Shown: positions 1 to 6,031, numbered from the stretch's first letter. The stretch: DNA of 7,014 nucleotides from CADAWZ01 sp045114665 (GCA_045114665.1 JBGUKW010000120.1:1-7014); one strand, 5' to 3'. A program made the numbers and translations. The notes: generated by a model from the letters alone, not told the origin.

Positions 1-1
1 T

Positions 2-40
2 TATTTATGGGGATATAAGGTGCATTTCGGTAAAGTATAA
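2..40 (+). CDS. possible 3' end of an upstream gene (partial)
   Basis: Frame 2 reads YLWGYKVHFGKV and stops at TAA 38-40. The only support is composition: G+C is about 30 % over 1-40, like the coding regions here, and falls to about 12 % over 41-196. Frame 3 is also open, to 51-53. If this is a real gene it converges on the kinase gene and could share the bidirectional terminator at 197-238. Twelve codons are too few to name a family. Confidence 0.25.
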   Translation, partial: YLWGYKVHFGKV

Positions 41-70
41 CATAAGTTTATAAATTATGCAATAGTTTTT

Positions 71-131
71 ATGTTAATTTTCAAAAATAAAAAATATTTG
101 TTTTTTTACTTCATGTAAATTTTCAAAAATA
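71..131. repeat. 19-bp direct repeat pair in the AT-rich spacer
   Basis: ATGTTAATTTTCAAAAATA at 71-89 recurs as ATGTAAATTTTCAAAAATA at 113-131, with one mismatch. The copies begin 42 bp apart, close to four helical turns. The core ATTTTCAAAAAT is nearly palindromic. A shorter echo, ATGTAAAT, lies at 189-196. These could be tandem protein-binding sites or a chance product of extreme AT bias. No gene is visible in 41-196. Confidence 0.5.
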
Positions 132-196
132 TTAAACTTTTATTAGTATTTTTTTTAAAATTAATATATTTTTCATTAGTGTAAAATTATGTAAAT

Positions 197-238
197 AAAA
201 AGCCAACTTCAATTTTATTAATGAAGTTGGCTTTTTTT
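197..238. terminator. bidirectional intrinsic terminator
   Basis: AGCCAACTTCA (201-211) pairs perfectly with TGAAGTTGGCT (222-232) around a 10-nt loop, and A197-200 pairs with T233-236. The stem is followed by a T run on the plus strand (232-238) and by TTTTATTTA on the minus strand. On the minus strand it lies 22 nt past the kinase stop codon and should end that transcript. On the plus strand it could end a convergent upstream gene. Confidence 0.88.
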
Positions 239-259
239 ATTATTAATAAAATAAAATTA

Positions 260-3175
260 TTATTTTTTCCAAAGAAGCATAGCTGTATCTGTCGATGCTG
301 CTATATATGTATTTTCTTTATAAGATTTTATCCTTATCTTATTTATTCTTGTATCGTTTTTATATGCCTGCATATTGACTGTTCCTGTCATTAAATCCCA
401 AATTCTTATTGAACAATCTTGCGATACTGTACATATATAAGGTTTATTAGTTGCATAACTTACAGAATATACTGAACCTGTTTGTTTTTCATACATTTTT
501 TTAATAGGGGAGAGATTATCAGATTTCCAAAGTATAATAAGACCATCATCAGCACATGAGACAAGGAGTTTGTTGTTTTGGGCAACAGATAAATCATTTA
601 CTTTTCCTGTATTTAGCTGATTTTTTGCAATTATTGAATTTTCTGATATACTCCAAGAATGTATTACTCCATTTATATGTCCTGTATATAATAAATGTCC
701 ATCTATGCTTAAAGTCATGGCAGATATTGGAAGCTTATTATATTTAAAGACAAGTTTTTCTTGATTGGAATAATTACATTTGACTATTGTCCCATCATCA
801 CAACCTATGATTACATAAGGCTCAGACGGATGTAATAATACTTTTATTATATTTGAGTCCTTTATAACAAATTTTGCTATTATGCTCAAAGATCTTGAAT
901 CCATCACTATGCATTCTGATTTTTGCGAATTATATGCAAAATAAGAACCATTTGAGCTGAAATCAAATGTAGATATTCCAGTGAAACCAGTTTGTACTGT
1001 GGTCAAATCTTTTAAATCGATTAAATCTTTTATTTTTATGATTCCTTTTCTATCTGTGAGACATACTGTGCCTCTTTGGGGATTGAATTGGAAATCTGAT
1101 ATAAAACAGTTGTTTTCTGTTTTTATAAAAGGATCTTTGAATTTACTACAGTATTCTTTTATTCCTTCTCTTGCTTGAATTTCAGCATTACTATTTATAT
1201 TTTCTTGTTTTATTGTGTTTGTCTTCTGTGCTTTAGGTTGTTTTTGTAATGGAACAGGTCTTTCTGGTATATATGGTGCTGAAATTTTTGGCTTTTCTAC
1301 ATTTTCTTGAGTATCTTCACTAAATAAATTTTTTAATTCATTACTATTTTGGTTTTGAAATCCTATTTTTAATTTGCCAAAATCGCTCTTTGGCTGTTTT
1401 ATGTTTGTCAATTGAGATAGAACATTTTGAGAATCAAAAATAGGAAGATCCATCCCCAAAGTATTAGCAGAAGATAGAAATTTTTTATCTAATTTTAAAT
1501 TACTTTGAGTTTTACTTATAAATTGATTTATAGCATTGCTTTGTGAATTATGAAGTTCAAAGACTTGATTTCCTCCTCCTTGAACTTGTGGCTTTTTCAA
1601 TTCAACAATTTGTTGATTAACATTTACGCTACTTGGCAACTTAACGGATGGTATATTTGACGAAAATGGTTTTATGTCATTTAATGCTTGGTTTAGCTTG
1701 CTATTTTGTTCACCATTTATATTTGATAATTTTTGTTTTTCATCAATTTGTATATTAGATTCAAGTTTAGGTATATCTATTTTTGGAGATAAGATATCCT
1801 CTTTTTCTAGTTTAGAAAGAGGTGTCTTTGGTATTTCCTTGACTAGGTTATCTGTTGTTATTATTATATTTTTAGACTTTGAAGACGACATATAGTAATC
1901 CTCATTATCTATGATTTCATTTACTGCTTTTAGCATTTCTTGGGCATTTTGCCATCTTTTGTGGTAGTCAAGTTCAAGTGCTTTTAATACGACATGATTT
2001 ATTGCATCTGATATATTTGGAAGCATGTCTTTTAAAGACTGAAATTGGAAAGGTATTTTGGGAGATACACCTGATATTAATTCATGCATTGTTGCACCGA
2101 GTGCATATAAATCTGAGCAGGGCATGGGATTACCTGTATATTGTTCTGGTGGGGCATAACCAACTGTTCCTACTTCAGTTTTTGGATCTGTTGACTCAGG
2201 AGCAATAGAACGAGCAATTCCAAAATCAATTAAAAATGTCTTGGAATCTTCTGTTCGAACCATTATGTTTCCAGGTTTTATATCTCTGTATATAATAGGC
2301 GGATTTCTATGGTGTAGATAATCCAATATATCCAAAATATCTGCTATTATTCTAAATACTTGCTCTAACGGAAGTCTTCTGTTTTCTTGTTTCTTTAAAA
2401 TATCATTTAAATCTTTTCCTGCAATATAATCCATTACAAGATAAAATTTACCTTTTTCATCAAAGAAATCTATGACTCTTGGAAGATTTGGGTGAGTTAA
2501 AGAAGCTAATAGAGTAGCCTCTCTCTCAAATCTTTCTCTTGCTTCATTACATTCCTGTTCATTGTCAAATGTTTCCATCATTTCCTTCAATGCCCAGTTT
2601 TTATGTAATCTCTTATCAAGAACTTCATAGATAGCACCCATTCCACCTCTTTTTATAGGTCTTATGATTTTGTATCTATTTTGTATAATGAGAGAGTTCT
2701 CTAATTTTTCTTCTTTTTTCTCAGGCTCTTTGACTTGTTGCTTTTTCTCCTGTTTTTTAGGCTGTTGAACAGGAGTTTGTTGTTTATTTTGATTATTTAA
2801 TTCTTTGATATCAGCCTGTTTAGATTGTATTTGATTTTCTTTTTTTAATTGATTGATTTCAACTACAGGAGTTTCTGTCTGTATTCTCTCTTTATTATGT
2901 GTGAGTTTTGCAGAAAAAGCAGATGCAGGAAGGGTCATTTTATCTTCATATTTTCCAGTTGAGGAATTAAAAAATCCTCCCCTTATTGCTTCTGTCCCAA
3001 AAGGAGTAACTTTTTCAATGTTTTGCTGTTTAGGAGAATAAGGAGCATTAGAACTCATTGGAGCTTTTTTGGATGAGATTATACCTGTTAATTCACCTCC
3101 GCATATACTGCATTTCGAATTTGGTGTGGCTTGCGGAAATAATGCTCCGCAGTTTTTACATTTGATAAGAGGCAT
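260..3175 (-). CDS. zinc ribbon-Ser/Thr protein kinase-WD40 propeller protein
   Basis: A 971-residue Hanks-type protein kinase, expected to transfer the ATP gamma-phosphate to Ser/Thr of unknown targets. Domains in order: zinc ribbon with CxxC pairs C6/C9 and C22/C25; a conserved-looking segment about 55-92; a Q/K/E-rich linker about 105-160; the kinase domain about 168-421; a 250-residue polar linker; and a C-terminal propeller about 690-971. Kinase landmarks are all present: glycine loop G177-G180, ATP lysine K197, helix-C E219, catalytic loop YRDIKPGN with D298 and N303, DFG D317, GTVGYAPPEQY 336-346, D355 and R407. The HRD histidine is Tyr296, a substitution seen in other bacterial kinases. 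Seven WD-like blades can be counted, best in HSW 839-841, ILW 881-883, IRIWD 923-927 and LLW 967-969. There is no signal peptide or membrane segment, so it is probably cytoplasmic. The ATG has only weak ribosome sites: GAAGA at 5 nt, or AAGGA (3191-3195) at 15 nt. It lies 88 bp after the secreted-protein gene, probably in one operon. Targets and ligand are unknown. Confidence 0.95.
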   Translation of the reverse strand: MPLIKCKNCGALFPQATPNSKCSICGGELTGIISSKKAPMSSNAPYSPKQQNIEKVTPFGTEAIRGGFFNSSTGKYEDKMTLPASAFSAKLTHNKERIQTETPVVEINQLKKENQIQSKQADIKELNNQNKQQTPVQQPKKQEKKQQVKEPEKKEEKLENSLIIQNRYKIIRPIKRGGMGAIYEVLDKRLHKNWALKEMMETFDNEQECNEARERFEREATLLASLTHPNLPRVIDFFDEKGKFYLVMDYIAGKDLNDILKKQENRRLPLEQVFRIIADILDILDYLHHRNPPIIYRDIKPGNIMVRTEDSKTFLIDFGIARSIAPESTDPKTEVGTVGYAPPEQYTGNPMPCSDLYALGATMHELISGVSPKIPFQFQSLKDMLPNISDAINHVVLKALELDYHKRWQNAQEMLKAVNEIIDNEDYYMSSSKSKNIIITTDNLVKEIPKTPLSKLEKEDILSPKIDIPKLESNIQIDEKQKLSNINGEQNSKLNQALNDIKPFSSNIPSVKLPSSVNVNQQIVELKKPQVQGGGNQVFELHNSQSNAINQFISKTQSNLKLDKKFLSSANTLGMDLPIFDSQNVLSQLTNIKQPKSDFGKLKIGFQNQNSNELKNLFSEDTQENVEKPKISAPYIPERPVPLQKQPKAQKTNTIKQENINSNAEIQAREGIKEYCSKFKDPFIKTENNCFISDFQFNPQRGTVCLTDRKGIIKIKDLIDLKDLTTVQTGFTGISTFDFSSNGSYFAYNSQKSECIVMDSRSLSIIAKFVIKDSNIIKVLLHPSEPYVIIGCDDGTIVKCNYSNQEKLVFKYNKLPISAMTLSIDGHLLYTGHINGVIHSWSISENSIIAKNQLNTGKVNDLSVAQNNKLLVSCADDGLIILWKSDNLSPIKKMYEKQTGSVYSVSYATNKPYICTVSQDCSIRIWDLMTGTVNMQAYKNDTRINKIRIKSYKENTYIAASTDTAMLLWKK

Positions 3176-3263
3176 TTTCTATCTTCAAAGTCCTTTGTGT
3201 AATAAATATATACTATATAAATCTTTTATTTTTTTTTAAAATAATCCTGCAAAATAATATTAA

Positions 3264-4184
3264 TTATTTGTCTATATTTTCACTGAATTCTTCTGTTTTA
3301 TTTTTTAAACTTTCTATTTTTTCTTTATATTCTTTTATTATATTTTCAAAATTTTTATTTTCTTTTCCTGATATGGATTTTGTCATTTCTTCAAGTATTT
3401 TTATTGATATATCCCAACTTTCAATAGTTGATTCTCTTAATACATTCATTGATTTTATTTTTGGCATTTGTTGTAAAGTTGATTTTATATTTTCAGCTTT
3501 TTTTAAAATATCTGACATCTTTTTTATTGTTTGTTCTTTATCAGAATTAAATGTAGCATTCAATATGGTCAATTCCATTTCTTTGGAGATTTCTTGTTGT
3601 TTAATTTTTATATCAACAAGATCTTTTCTCATTTTAATATAATCTTCAATATTTTGATTTATATCCTCATTATTTTCATTATCTTTGTTATCTGTATTTT
3701 TTATTTCTGCATTATATAGAAAATCTTTTTCAGCTTTTAATATTGTGTCTATAAAGCTATAAGTATCATTTGTTTGTGCAATGAGAAAGTCTTTCATTCT
3801 CTTTTCATTATCTGCATAATCTTTCTTTATGAATATTTTCATTTTTTCTAGTGAATGTTGCAATTTATTTGTACTGCTTTTGATTTTGTAAATATACAAA
3901 ATCATGTCTTTGTTATTTCCTGACATTTTTGTTTGATTCTGTATATTTATTATCTTTTTTTGTATTTTGTTTATTTCATTTACAGCTTCTTGAGAATAGA
4001 GACTGCCATTTAAATATTTGTCAAATACTTTTCTTGATTCTGATATTTGTTCTATTGTTTGATTTATTGTTTTATCTGCTGATCTTAAAATTTCAAATTT
4101 TATATTTTTTTCTTTGTTGTTTGCATTTGCTATTGATGTCAATAGTAATATAAAGCAAAATATTATTATGAATTGTTTTTGCAT
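3264..4184 (-). CDS. secreted helical/coiled-coil protein of unknown function
   Basis: 306 residues with a clear Sec signal peptide: K3, a hydrophobic core 5-17, then SIANA and likely cleavage after A21. C10 sits inside the hydrophobic core without lipobox spacing, so a lipoprotein is unlikely. The mature part is rich in Lys, Glu, Asn and Ile, has no further Cys, almost no Pro, and a single Trp (W257). It reads as long amphipathic helices, with coiled-coil-like stretches near 60-80, 185-235 and 275-303. A very polar Asn/Asp/Glu-rich break at 160-178 probably separates two helical bundles. I do not recognise a family. The ATG start is well supported by GGGAG (4191-4195) 6 nt upstream and by the signal peptide. 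It precedes the kinase gene by 88 bp with no convincing terminator or promoter between, so the two are probably co-transcribed. It begins 17 nt after a terminator. A role in envelope sensing linked to the kinase is a guess from position only. Confidence 0.88.
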   Translation of the reverse strand: MQKQFIIIFCFILLLTSIANANNKEKNIKFEILRSADKTINQTIEQISESRKVFDKYLNGSLYSQEAVNEINKIQKKIINIQNQTKMSGNNKDMILYIYKIKSSTNKLQHSLEKMKIFIKKDYADNEKRMKDFLIAQTNDTYSFIDTILKAEKDFLYNAEIKNTDNKDNENNEDINQNIEDYIKMRKDLVDIKIKQQEISKEMELTILNATFNSDKEQTIKKMSDILKKAENIKSTLQQMPKIKSMNVLRESTIESWDISIKILEEMTKSISGKENKNFENIIKEYKEKIESLKNKTEEFSENIDK

Positions 4185-4201
4185 TAGATTCTCCCATTTT
4201 T

Positions 4202-4244
4202 AAATAATAAAATAAAAGAGTTGTCTAAAATAAATCAGACAACC
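4202..4244 (-). terminator. intrinsic terminator after the yqzL-like gene, ahead of the kinase operon
   Basis: Read on the minus strand, GGTTGTCTGA (4244-4235) pairs with TTAGACAACT (4228-4219) over 10 bp, including two G-T wobbles, around a 6-nt loop. CTTTTATTTTATTATTT follows. It lies 27 nt past the stop of the yqzL-like gene and ends 17 nt before the start codon of the secreted-protein gene. No room is left for a separate promoter for that gene, so any transcription of the kinase operon probably has to pass this site. Confidence 0.75.
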
Positions 4245-4271
4245 CATCTACTTTTTGATATTACACATTTT

Positions 4272-4367
4272 TTAACGAATATGTTCTTTTTGATATAAAT
4301 ATAAAAGGTATGCTGTCAGAGAACCTGTTGTATTGAAAATTTCCCAATAAAAGTCAGAGTTTGTCAT
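4272..4367 (-). CDS. YqzL-like small protein
   Basis: A 31-residue protein, too short for usual gene calling. The signature FYWEIFNTTGSLTAYLLY (residues 6-23) matches the W-x-[IV]-F-x-x-T-G-[NS]-[IL]-x-x-Y-L-L pattern I recall from the Bacillus YqzL-like family, a widespread small-protein family of unknown function. In Bacillus the gene lies near era and recO; here it lies between nth and a kinase operon. The tail QKEHIR is short and polar, whereas Bacillus YqzL has a longer acidic tail. The start is firm: AAGGGAG (4374-4380) is 6 nt upstream of the ATG. A promoter (4414-4442) and a terminator (4202-4244) bracket it, so it can be its own transcript. The moderate hydrophobicity suggests a short amphipathic helix rather than a membrane span. 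The gene is likely real; the family assignment is from memory of the pattern and less certain. Confidence 0.78.
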   Translation of the reverse strand: MTNSDFYWEIFNTTGSLTAYLLYLYQKEHIR

Positions 4368-4373
4368 AACACG

Positions 4374-4380
4374 CTCCCTT
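4374..4380 (-). promoter_or_regulatory. strong ribosome binding site of the yqzL-like gene
   Basis: On the minus strand this is AAGGGAG, spaced 6 nt from the ATG at 4367. It is among the strongest Shine-Dalgarno matches in the window and is the main evidence that the 31-codon frame is translated. Confidence 0.8.
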
Positions 4381-4413
4381 CCCAAAATTAATTGAGATTA
4401 TAATTATTTTGTT

Positions 4414-4442
4414 ATTATATTTACCTTTTTAATATATCACAA
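4414..4442 (-). promoter_or_regulatory. sigma-70-type promoter for the yqzL-like gene
   Basis: On the minus strand, TTGTGA (4442-4437), a 17-nt spacer and a perfect TATAAT (4419-4414). Transcription would start near 4407 and give a leader of about 40 nt. A second TATAAT at 4402-4397 lacks a matching -35 box. Perfect -10 hexamers arise easily in DNA this AT-rich; the spacing and the strong downstream ribosome site raise confidence. Confidence 0.6.
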
Positions 4443-4470
4443 CTGATTTATTTTAGCAAGTGTTTTTTTA

Positions 4471-4492
4471 AAAAAGTCGAATTTTTTTTCGA
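4471..4492 (-). terminator. probable weak terminator of nth
   Basis: On the minus strand TCGAA (4492-4488) pairs with TTCGA (4481-4477) around a 6-nt A loop. CTTTTTT follows immediately. It begins just past the nth stop codon at 4497-4499. The stem is only 5 bp, so it may terminate incompletely and allow nth read-through toward the yqzL-like gene and the kinase operon. Confidence 0.45.
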
Positions 4493-4496
4493 TTTT

Positions 4497-5132
4497 TTAT
4501 AAATTTTTCATACATAGGTCAAAAATTTGACATTTTTCACATTTTGGTTTTCTTGCACTACATATATTTCTGCCATGAGTTATCAACATGTGAGATATAT
4601 CGATCCACTTATTTTGTGGAATTATTTTCATTAAATCTTTTTCTATTGCTTCAGGAGTTTTTTCTTTTGAAAGTCCTAGTCTACCAGCTAATCTTTTGAC
4701 ATGTGTGTCAACTGCGATTCCTTCAGCTATTTTAAAACATTCTCCAAGTGTTACATTTGCAGTTTTTCTTGCAACTCCTGGGAGTTTTAGTAAATTTTCC
4801 ATGGTGTTTGGAAGTTGTCCATCAAACTGCTTGATAATTATTTCAGCACTGCCTTTTATTGCTTTTGCTTTATTTCTATAAAATCCAGCACTTTTTATTT
4901 CATTTTCCAATTCTTCTTGTGTTATTTTACAGAAATCTTCTATTTTTGGATATTTTTTAAAAAGTTCTTTTGTTATTATATTTACTCTGACATCTGTGCA
5001 TTGTGCAGAAAGTATGACTGCAAATAATAATTGCCAAGGTTCTTGATAATTTAGTGCACATTTTGTCTGTGGATATATTTCATCTAATTTTGTCAAAAGT
5101 TGATTTATTTGTTTTTTATTTAATAACTTCAT
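4497..5132 (-). CDS. nth: endonuclease III (DNA glycosylase/AP lyase)
   Basis: 211 residues, the usual length of Nth. It removes oxidised pyrimidines from DNA and cleaves the abasic strand, in base excision repair in the cytoplasm. The helix-hairpin-helix LPGVARKTANVTLG spans 117-130 and contains the catalytic lysine K123 (E. coli K120). VDTHVKRLAGRLG follows, with the catalytic aspartate D142 (E. coli D138). The C-terminal 4Fe-4S loop is intact, C191-X6-C198-X2-C201-X5-C207, the same spacing as the E. coli enzyme. The N-terminal LFAVILSAQCTDVRVN (36-51) is also typical. The ATG is supported by AGAGG (5143-5139) 6 nt upstream. It is divergent from the exonuclease gene across 155 bp, and a weak terminator follows. 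No residue expected for activity is missing. Confidence 0.97.
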   Translation of the reverse strand: MKLLNKKQINQLLTKLDEIYPQTKCALNYQEPWQLLFAVILSAQCTDVRVNIITKELFKKYPKIEDFCKITQEELENEIKSAGFYRNKAKAIKGSAEIIIKQFDGQLPNTMENLLKLPGVARKTANVTLGECFKIAEGIAVDTHVKRLAGRLGLSKEKTPEAIEKDLMKIIPQNKWIDISHMLITHGRNICSARKPKCEKCQIFDLCMKNL

Positions 5133-5178
5133 TTTTGACCTCTGTATTTATTGCAATTTTTAAAAGATTGTTCTATTT

Positions 5179-5184
5179 TATAAT
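5179..5184 (+). promoter_or_regulatory. possible -10 box for the exonuclease operon
   Basis: A perfect TATAAT on the plus strand in the divergent region. Transcription from about 5191 would give a leader of about 97 nt that contains both arms of the 5205-5282 inverted repeat. No good -35 hexamer lies 16-18 nt upstream (TTGCAA at 5151 is 22 nt away), so support is modest. Confidence 0.3.
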
Positions 5185-5188
5185 TACA

Positions 5189-5217
5189 TTTCTAAATTTT
5201 TTATAAAAATCTTTCAA
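5189..5217 (-). promoter_or_regulatory. possible nth promoter
   Basis: On the minus strand, TTGAAA (5217-5212), 17 nt, then TAGAAA (5194-5189). The -35 match is good and the -10 match moderate. The start would be near 5182 with a leader of about 50 nt. The -35 box lies inside the left arm of the inverted repeat at 5205-5219, so a protein bound there could compete with polymerase. Confidence 0.35.
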
Positions 5218-5282
5218 AAAAGGAAAAGTCTTTTGTAAAAAGAAGATATATTTTAAATTTTGATTAATTTTGAAAGATTTTT
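5205..5282. repeat. 15-bp perfect inverted repeat between nth and the exonuclease gene
   Basis: AAAAATCTTTCAAAA (5205-5219) is exactly complementary to TTTTGAAAGATTTTT (5268-5282) across 48 nt. A small inner hairpin, TCTTTT/AAAAGA, lies near 5232-5246. In the plus-strand leader the outer stem would bury GAAAG (5272-5276), the only ribosome-site-like sequence before the ATG at 5288. As DNA, the left arm covers the candidate nth -35 box. It could be a translational switch, an operator for both genes, or AT-bias coincidence. Confidence 0.5.
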
Positions 5283-5287
5283 GTTGC

Positions 5288-6028
5288 ATGTCTGAAAATA
5301 AAAATTTAAAAGGGGAGAAGAAAAAACCTCTTATAGGAAATAATATTTTGGATTTTGAAAGAGATTATACTGTTGTTGATATAGAGACAACAGGTGTTAA
5401 TTTTCAAGAGAGTTCAATTCTTGAAGTTGGAGCAGTAAAAATATCAAATGGATTAATAAAAGAAACATTTTCTGAATTGATTCGACCTCAAAAATATTTT
5501 TTATGTCCAACAGAATTTGATGATGATTTTTGTTTTTTAAATGGTGAAAAAGTTCAGTATATAAATGATTTTGTCAGAGATTTGACTGGAATCAAAAATA
5601 AAATGCTTGAAAATGCTCGTTCAGAATCTGAAGTTTTGATAGATTTTTTTAATTTTATTGGAAATGATTTTATAATAGGGCATAATGTTGCATTTGATTT
5701 AAAATTTTTATCTGAAGCAAGTGTAAAAAATTTTCAAAGACCTATTTTGAATTCTTATTCAGATACTTTAAAAATATCTGTAAAATTATTTCCAAATATG
5801 GAACATCATAAATTAAAAGATTTGGCAGAATTGTATAATATTGATTATTCACATGCACATAGAGCTTTAGAAGATTGTATTATAACTTTTAAATGTTATG
5901 AATACATGAAAAAACAAATTTTGGAATCTTTTGCAAGCTATAAAAAATTTGAATATTATTATAGAACAAAAAAGAATAAAAAAAATATTCAAAATTTTGT
6001 AGAAAATCAGAAAATTATAAATATTTAG
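5288..6028 (+). CDS. DEDDh-family 3'-5' exonuclease (DnaQ/PolC-type)
   Basis: 246 residues from ATG 5288. It is predicted to remove nucleotides from DNA or RNA 3' ends with two metal ions. Exo I is VVDIETTG (D31, E33), Exo II is GHNVAFDLKFL (D137), and Exo III is HAHRALEDC (H191, D196). Together these give the complete DEDDh set, and the style is close to the PolC exonuclease domain. The usual IRP...LTGI stretch carries about 20 extra residues with the acidic core EFDDDF. The C-terminal 30 residues are Lys/Tyr-rich and may bind nucleic acid. There is no polymerase, helicase or GIY-YIG domain, so it is a stand-alone enzyme: a polymerase III epsilon-like proofreader, or a repair or RNA-trimming exonuclease. 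An in-frame TTG at 5270 would add six residues but has no ribosome site; GAAAG lies 11 nt before the ATG. The next gene follows after 18 bp, suggesting an operon. Confidence 0.9.
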   Translation: MSENKNLKGEKKKPLIGNNILDFERDYTVVDIETTGVNFQESSILEVGAVKISNGLIKETFSELIRPQKYFLCPTEFDDDFCFLNGEKVQYINDFVRDLTGIKNKMLENARSESEVLIDFFNFIGNDFIIGHNVAFDLKFLSEASVKNFQRPILNSYSDTLKISVKLFPNMEHHKLKDLAELYNIDYSHAHRALEDCIITFKCYEYMKKQILESFASYKKFEYYYRTKKNKKNIQNFVENQKIINI

Positions 6029-6031
6029 GTT

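Larger units (their letters stand above)
4225..4456. repeat. 14-bp inverted repeat flanking the yqzL-like gene
   Basis: CTAAAATAAATCAG at 4225-4238 is exactly reverse-complementary to CTGATTTATTTTAG at 4443-4456. The left arm forms the loop and inner stem of the terminator at 4202-4244. The right arm abuts the -35 box of the yqzL-like promoter, on its upstream side. In RNA coming from nth the arms could pair and block the terminator hairpin; RNA begun at the local promoter lacks the right arm. No target-site duplication is visible at the ends, which argues against a mobile element. Confidence 0.55.

Noticed and set aside
133..177. Minus-strand mini-ORF MKNILILKKILIKV in the AT-rich spacer
   Set aside because: Fourteen codons, no ribosome site, and composition like non-coding DNA (about 12 % G+C nearby).
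1913..2674. Pseudokinase interpretation because the HRD histidine is Tyr
   Set aside because: The ATP lysine K197, E219, catalytic D298, N303, DFG D317 and the PPE motif are all present, and YRD occurs in active bacterial kinases.
3191..3252. A separate kinase promoter (TTGCAG at 3252-3247, TATAGT at 3217-3212)
   Set aside because: The spacer would be 29 nt, far outside the usual range, and no better pair of boxes was found in the 88-bp gap.
3252..3269. AAATAAT/ATTATTT hairpin at the end of the secreted-protein gene as a terminator
   Set aside because: The 7-bp stem is entirely A-T and has no T run after it on the minus strand, so it is unlikely to terminate. The kinase is treated as co-transcribed.
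3268..3642. 124-codon plus-strand ORF opposite the secreted-protein gene, and similar antisense ORFs opposite the kinase and nth
   Set aside because: They are rich in Phe/Ile/Ser/Leu as expected for reverse frames of Lys/Glu/Asn-rich genes, have no convincing ribosome sites, and overlap well-supported genes completely.
4125..4184. Secreted 306-residue protein as a lipoprotein
   Set aside because: The only N-terminal cysteine (C10) is in the middle of the hydrophobic core; the AxA site at 19-21 indicates ordinary signal peptidase I cleavage.
4225..4456. Inverted repeat as the ends of a small transposable element (MITE)
   Set aside because: No target-site duplication is visible at the outer edges, and one arm is accounted for by a terminator hairpin.
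5270..5287. TTG at 5270 as the exonuclease start, giving 252 residues
   Set aside because: No ribosome binding sequence precedes it, the codons lie within the inverted repeat, and the ATG at 5288 has GAAAG at a usable distance. The added residues KDFCC are not part of the fold.
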